Positions 5,812-9,232 of a stretch of 9,232 nt of DNA are shown in pieces. The notes below the pieces were generated by a model. That model worked only from the letters and a program-made list of their open reading frames with translations. It did not search any database and was not told the DNA's origin. Positions within the stretch are counted from its first letter, which is position 1, and every line of letters begins with the position of its first letter. The position numbers and the translations under genes are program-made. This stretch comes from Pseudomonadota bacterium (GTDB taxonomy: Bacteria > Desulfobacterota > Desulfobulbia > Desulfobulbales > DAOVYS01), in contig DAOVYS010000091.1 of the NCBI GenBank assembly GCA_030635485.1, positions 1 through 9,232 of the forward strand, given 5' to 3'.

Positions 5812-7526
5812 TGTAATTTTTTGAGAAAGGCGGTCTCATTGTCAGGATCGTTCAACTCTCTGTAACAGGCTGCAATAAAATTGACCGCCTGTACGGATTC
5901 CTGGAATTTCAGCAGGCAGGAAAGGGCCTCATCGAATCGTCCCAGGTTCATATAGCTGATCCCCAGGCAGATGTTTATCTGCTCATCATTTGGAAAGTGT
6001 TTGATCCCTTCGGACAATATTTCTATGGATTCGGTAAAGTCCCTTTTCTTCTGCCGGATCATGCCCAGTCCAAGAAAGGCACGCGGAACAGGGTGATATT
6101 GAAGTGATTTACGGTACAGTTTTTCAGCGATCTTTGTCTTGTCCCCCAATGCTTCTACCCCGGAATATTCTCCGTGGTCAAATGTCATGGCAAGCCTTGA
6201 ATAGAAATCAGCATGCATTGGGTAGAGTTCGGGATCGTCTATAAGGTCGATCTCATTAACAAAGGATGGGAGATTTTGATAAAAATTGTTTGAGAGCCTC
6301 TTTTTGAAATTCTCCACCTGTTCCCTGGGGAGCCTCTGGTCGGTCTCAAAGTACATGATGTCTTCCATCCGGTTCAGCCAGATGTCGTCCGACATGTTGA
6401 ACCTGTTCTTGAATGCCGCGTAAAGCGCTGTTCCGGGAAATAGTACAAGCACATGGAAGATGATCACAAGGGGCTTGATCTCGTTGATCAGATCAATGCT
6501 CTCCTGAATGGTTTCCCTTGTTTCACCGGGGCACCCGAAGATTATGTAGGCCCTGGACAGTATGCCGTGCTGCATCGTGATTTTGAATGCGTTTTTGATC
6601 TGATCATTGGAAATTTTTTTGTTCAAGGCCTCTCTTATCTTCGGAGAACCGCTTTCAACGCCGAAACTGATCTGGATGCATCCTGCCTTTCTCATCCATA
6701 AGACTATCTCTTTGGTAATAAAATTGACCCTTGAGATTGCAAACCATGTGATCTTCAGCCCCCGCTCGATGATCTGTCTACAGATCTCGATTACCCGTTC
6801 TTTTTTGAATGTGAATGTGTCGTCCGAGATAAGGAAAAAGGTTATGCCCCTTTTGTATTGCAGTTCAAGCTGGTCGACAAAATAGTCGGCAGAGTGGAAC
6901 CTTACCCTCTGTCCCCAGAATTTCGGGGAGCCGCAGAATGTGCAGTTTCCCGGGCAGCCCCGGGTGAGCGCGAGATGTTCGTAAGCAAAGTATTTGGCGG
7001 GATTGGGCAGTTCGTCAAGGTCCCGGACGGGTTCCACATCCAGGGTTTTTACAGGTTTTTTCTTTTTTCTGTAGGCAATTCCCCGGATGTCCCGGATCTT
7101 TTTTAAGTCTCTCTTTTCAATACACTTTACCAGCTTCAGGAACGTGTATTCACCTTCTCCTCTGACAACATAATCTATCTCGGGAAAGTGGGTCAGGAAA
7201 TGTTTCCATAAGAAGGTCGGGGTGATGCCTCCGAAGACGATTTTTACATCCGGATTGATCTGTTTTGCGACCCGTGATATTTCAATGCCGCCCCATCTGT
7301 TTGCCTGCAGAATGGAAAAACCGATAACATCGGCTCTTTGGTCTGCGAGTACCTCCCTTATCTCTTCAGGGGTCCGGCCGAGTCTCTGCCAGTTCAGGAT
7401 CTCTATATCGTAATTTTTTTCCTTTAAAAGCGCAGCCACGTAATAGATGCCTATGGGCATGCTTTCAACATTTTCAGCGTGGATTCTGTCTTCAAGGCAG
7501 TACGGATAGATGAGCAGGACTTTCAT
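5808..7526 (-). CDS. B12-binding-type radical SAM protein with C-terminal TPR repeats
   Basis: A 572-residue cytoplasmic protein. Residues 1-135 form a Rossmann-like cobalamin-binding-type domain (MKVLLIYPYC start, ADVIGFSILQAN, VKIVFGG, YVVRGEGEYTF) without a DxHxxG base-off motif, as is usual in this class. Residues about 183-380 are the radical SAM barrel with the 4Fe-4S motif CPGNCTFC (C191, C195, C198), the SAM-contact segment GVESGS (289-294) and FGCPGETRET (330-339). Residues about 464-560 hold TPR-like helical pairs (AEKLYRKSLQYHP, GLGMIRQKKRDFTESIEIL, LGISYMNLGRFDEALSCLL), presumably for protein contacts. The class includes methylases of unactivated carbons and other tailoring enzymes; the substrate is unknown. 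No maturation or peptide substrate gene sits beside it. The ATG at 7526 has only a poor Shine-Dalgarno. The TAA stop (5808-5810) falls inside the terminal repeat of the adjacent element, so the C-terminus may have been altered by insertion. Confidence 0.9.
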   Translation of the reverse strand: MKVLLIYPYCLEDRIHAENVESMPIGIYYVAALLKEKNYDIEILNWQRLGRTPEEIREVLADQRADVIGFSILQANRWGGIEISRVAKQINPDVKIVFGGITPTFLWKHFLTHFPEIDYVVRGEGEYTFLKLVKCIEKRDLKKIRDIRGIAYRKKKKPVKTLDVEPVRDLDELPNPAKYFAYEHLALTRGCPGNCTFCGSPKFWGQRVRFHSADYFVDQLELQYKRGITFFLISDDTFTFKKERVIEICRQIIERGLKITWFAISRVNFITKEIVLWMRKAGCIQISFGVESGSPKIREALNKKISNDQIKNAFKITMQHGILSRAYIIFGCPGETRETIQESIDLINEIKPLVIIFHVLVLFPGTALYAAFKNRFNMSDDIWLNRMEDIMYFETDQRLPREQVENFKKRLSNNFYQNLPSFVNEIDLIDDPELYPMHADFYSRLAMTFDHGEYSGVEALGDKTKIAEKLYRKSLQYHPVPRAFLGLGMIRQKKRDFTESIEILSEGIKHFPNDEQINICLGISYMNLGRFDEALSCLLKFQESVQAVNFIAACYRELNDPDNETAFLKKLQ

Positions 7527-7775
7527 TTTTTATCAGAGTGAATTCCGGGTTGGTGACTATTCTTTAGTACCTTAGAAAATATTTTTTGCGCGTTTTCACC
7601 CCTCAAGGGGGTACTGAAAAGAGTCCGGGACCTTTAAAGAATTCCGGTTTATCTGGGTTCGGCCAATTGACCGTTACAATGGAATTTACTCCGACGCTGT
7701 TGTCAAGCTTTTTGAAAACAGACTTTGGAAAGGAGAAATAATTCAACAGGCAAGGTTCAAGGTGTAAGGTCAAGA
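7527..7775. other. Intergenic region upstream of the radical SAM gene
   Basis: No supported gene is present; the minus-strand frame at 7603-7806 has no Shine-Dalgarno and runs through the terminator hairpin. A TTGACA on the minus strand (7706-7701) could be a -35 box for the radical SAM gene, but no good -10 follows at the right spacing. ACCCC/GGGGT (7598-7602 / 7608-7612) forms a small hairpin. At 7751-7777 a degenerate 7-base tandem repeat (CAAGGTT, CAAGGTG, TAAGGT, CAAGAAC) is visible, of the kind common in intergenic DNA. Confidence 0.4.
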
Positions 7776-7812
7776 ACAAAAAAGGGGCAACAGCCTCAAC
7801 GGCCATTGCCCC
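7776..7812 (-). terminator. Intrinsic terminator of the hendecad-repeat gene
   Basis: On the minus strand GGGGCAA (7812-7806) pairs with TTGCCCC (7790-7784), with an inner GCC/GGC pair, followed directly by TTTTTTGTT (7783-7775). It lies 43 bases after the stop of the gene at 7855-8193. This is the cleanest terminator in the window. Confidence 0.85.
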
Positions 7813-7854
7813 CCTGCTAACGTTAATTGATGGCTAAGTGGAGAGATATTTATT

Positions 7855-8193
7855 TTACAGTCTCTTTTGCAACATGAGGCGGTTCCTATTGTGTTCCGCC
7901 TCAATATTTTGCTGAGCCATTTTGTACTCTGCTAGAGCCGTCTGCTGTTTTCTATTATATTCAGTTTCAAGAGATTCTTTTTTTTGAGTGTATTCACTCG
8001 TGACAGTTTCCTGATCACGATCGTATTGCATCTCTATTTTTCTTGCTTCTGCTGAGATTTCAACATTATACGCAGGATCTGAAGGCGGGTTGGAATCACT
8101 GGCCTGGGTTGTTTTAGTGGGAGCATCAACCTTTGAAGGCATGTAGGTATTAAGCATTTGAACATTAATTAAATTCAACCCCTGGTTTGCCAT
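7855..8193 (-). CDS. Small protein with five hendecad (11-residue) coiled-coil repeats
   Basis: A 112-residue soluble protein of unknown family. Residues 1-25 are mildly hydrophobic (GLNLINVQMLNTYMP), followed by a Ser/Thr/Pro/Asp-rich linker (25-42) and the segment YNVEISAEARKI (42-53), a motif style seen near the start of helical regions in small flagellar or regulatory proteins. Residues 56-110 are an unbroken helix with strict 11-residue periodicity: Y57, Y68, Y79, Y90 and H101 start successive units such as EYTQKKESLET, EYNRKQQTALA and EYKMAQQNIEA. Hendecads predict a nearly straight or right-handed coiled coil. There is no signal peptide or membrane helix. The ATG at 8193 has an AAGGAA Shine-Dalgarno, a TATAAT upstream (8252-8257) and a strong terminator after the stop, so it is a monocistronic, real gene. 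Confidence 0.8.
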   Translation of the reverse strand: MANQGLNLINVQMLNTYMPSKVDAPTKTTQASDSNPPSDPAYNVEISAEARKIEMQYDRDQETVTSEYTQKKESLETEYNRKQQTALAEYKMAQQNIEAEHNRNRLMLQKRL

Positions 8194-8208
8194 TGTCCAT
8201 TCCTTTTC

Positions 8209-8841
8209 ATGCAGGTTGGGAAAAAGGTGGCTGTCCTGGAATCACCCGAATATTATATACCTCATTCTTTCATATCGGACACTCTAATACAAATCTTTAA
8301 TTTTTTTTGTAAATATTGTTTTTTTATGTGGTTCTTGAAAATTTCATTTGAAAAGGCCCGGGATTACACCGGTTTTCTGGAAGAGGCGTACTTGATTTTC
8401 CAACTCCACCGTTTTTCTTGGTCCGTGAAAAAACAGCTGGTTAATGTCCGAAAATTTTATTCCATAGATACCGGGCTTTCCAACCGGGTGTCGTTTCTGG
8501 TTGGCTCCCGTCAGGGCCGGAACCTCGAAAACATTATATTTATCGAGCTCATAAGGCGCGGCCAGGAAATCTATTATTACAAAACAAAAAATGAGCGTGA
8601 GGTTGATTTTTTGATCAAAGAAGGAAAAACAGTCAAAGAATTGATTCAGGTCAGTTACTCAATAGCAGATGAAAAGACGCGAAAACGAGAATTTTCTGCC
8701 TTGAAGACAGCATCGGATGAGCTGGCCGGTGGGGCAGGGCTTCACTGCCGCGTGCTAACCATGGATCGTAGCGAGACTGTTGAATGGCAAGGTATTACAA
8801 TAGAGGTTAAAAATGTCATCGAATGGCTCATTAATGCCTAA
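8209..8841 (+). pseudogene. 5'-truncated AAA/DUF4143 ATPase remnant
   Basis: From residue about 45 onward the 210-codon frame matches the C-terminal half of the AAA_14/DUF4143 ATPase family: RDYTGFLEEAYLIFQL, KKQLVNVRKFYSIDTGL, LENIIFIELIRRG, IYYYKTKNEREVDFLI and IQVSYSI. The usual protein is about 380-400 residues with an N-terminal P-loop AAA domain; that half, including Walker A and B, is absent. Residues 1-44 are low-complexity and hydrophobic (FNFFCKYCFFMWF), come from an A/T-rich tract and do not resemble the family. No Shine-Dalgarno precedes ATG 8209, which sits 15 bases from the divergent start of the neighbouring gene and within its promoter region. I read it as a remnant created by loss of the 5' half. 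The DUF4143 half has an intact frame, so loss is recent or the fragment is retained. It is directly followed by an antitoxin gene. Confidence 0.75.
8252..8257 (-). promoter_or_regulatory. -10 box of the hendecad-repeat gene
   Basis: A perfect TATAAT on the minus strand, with predicted start near 8245 and a leader of about 52 bases. No good -35 is seen at 16-18 bases, but a long A/T-rich run (8283-8330) lies upstream and could act as an UP element. The promoter lies inside the truncated AAA/DUF4143 frame, which supports that frame's first codons being non-functional. Confidence 0.5.
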
Positions 8842-8907
8842 GGCAGGTGGTCATGTCCCCGAAAATTCTCGAACAACACCAAATTCGGGAAGTCGGGAAG
8901 AAGGATC

Positions 8908-8958
8908 TTGACAAACCGATTGCCGGTGTGTACCATTTTGGTATACAAAAAAGTACCA
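8908..8958 (+). promoter_or_regulatory. Promoter and likely autoregulatory operator of the RelB-type antitoxin
   Basis: TTGACA (8908-8913) and TACCAT (8931-8936) are spaced by 17 bases. The -10 overlaps a perfect inverted repeat TACCA-TTT-TGGTA (8931-8943), and another TACCA half-site lies at 8954-8958. Ribbon-helix-helix antitoxins usually repress their own promoter by binding such short palindromes, so this is a natural operator candidate. Confidence 0.5.
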
Positions 8959-8975
8959 TCCAAAAGGAAAGGGAA

Positions 8976-9232
8976 ATGGCAAAAACGGCAATGACACACG
9001 CAAGACTTACGCCGGAAATAAAAGAAAAGGCTGAAACCATTCTTAAAGAACTGGGAATTTCTATTTCTGCTGCGTATGAAATGTTTTATCGGCAGATTAT
9101 TGCTCATCGGGGCATTCCATTTGATTTGCGTCTTCCCAATAAAAATACGCTCCAGGCAATGAAGGACGCAAGAGACGGCAAGGGAAAAAGATACGATAGC
9201 GTAGAAAAAATGTTTGAAGATTTGAAAGTTTG
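8976..9232 (+). CDS. RelB/DinJ-family antitoxin, cut by the window end
   Basis: 85 residues are visible before the window ends inside a codon beginning TG, which may be the stop. Residues 3-10 (KTAMTHAR) form the ribbon strand and 13-45 the two helices of a ribbon-helix-helix DNA-binding domain (LTPEIKEKAETILKELGIS, then SAAYEMFYRQIIAHRGIPFD), a close match to the RelB/DinJ pattern including the GIPF turn. Residues 55-85 (LQAMKDARDGKGKRYDSVEKMFEDL) are the toxin-binding tail typical of the family. GGAAAGGG just before the ATG supports this start, though the frame is open back to an ATG at 8853. A RelE/YafQ-type toxin would be expected immediately to the right. It has its own promoter-operator upstream. 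Confidence 0.88.
   Translation, partial: MAKTAMTHARLTPEIKEKAETILKELGISISAAYEMFYRQIIAHRGIPFDLRLPNKNTLQAMKDARDGKGKRYDSVEKMFEDLKV

Noticed and set aside
7751..7777. CRISPR-like short repeats
   Set aside because: They are degenerate 7-base tandem units without spacers, typical of minor intergenic repeats.
7603..7806. 67-codon minus-strand frame
   Set aside because: Its start lies within the terminator hairpin of the upstream gene, it lacks a ribosome binding site, and its composition is not protein-like.
8853..8975. In-frame N-terminal extension of the antitoxin
   Set aside because: A good Shine-Dalgarno and the family's normal N-terminus (MAKTAMTHARLTP) point to 8976, and the promoter would lie inside the extension.

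Overview
The window looks like a chromosomal segment of a Gram-negative anaerobe of the Desulfobacterota (deltaproteobacterial sulfate-reducer or syntroph type). I infer this from the gene content: a zinc-ribbon ParA ATPase, a cyclic-nucleotide-binding/DUF4388-type protein, a stand-alone receiver, a B12-type radical SAM/TPR protein, many small palindromic repeats and a candidate sigma-54 promoter. It is an inference from style, not from a marker gene.

Left part (1-2990): the tail of an unidentified gene ends at 152 and is followed by a strong hairpin (156-196). Next come an orphan ParA-like ATPase with an N-terminal zinc ribbon (+), a single-domain response regulator (-) convergent with it, and a three-part sensor protein (Cys-rich head, cNMP-binding fold, DUF4388/PATAN-like tail; -). 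The two minus-strand genes each have their own similar sigma-70-like promoter (TTGACT / TATNCT).

Middle (2990-5810): a 283-bp nested palindromic element (3001-3283) separates the first block from a diguanylate cyclase (+, 3589-4638). The cyclase has an intact GGDEF motif and I-site and a good sigma-54 promoter match in front. Its stop codon lies inside an 83-bp inverted repeat (4594-4676), across which it converges with an EamA-type 10-TM transporter (-). A 187-bp element with perfect 13-bp terminal inverted repeats (5625-5811) lies between the transporter and the next gene.

Right part (5808-9232): a large radical SAM/TPR protein (-) whose stop codon is supplied by the end of that element. 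Then come an intergenic stretch with a clear intrinsic terminator, a small protein built of five 11-residue (hendecad) repeats (-), a 5'-truncated AAA/DUF4143 ATPase remnant (+), and a RelB/DinJ-type antitoxin (+) with its own promoter-operator that runs off the window end.

How it fits together: the left half is rich in signalling parts (cNMP-fold sensor, receiver, diguanylate cyclase, ParA positioning ATPase), but they sit in separate transcription units, so a shared pathway is only a hypothesis. The most distinctive structure is non-coding. At least three architectures of palindromic element occupy gene ends and gaps, two of them provide stop codons for neighbouring genes, and one shares a roughly 30-nt module with the hairpin at 156-196. 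I see no rRNA, tRNA, CRISPR array or intact transposase.
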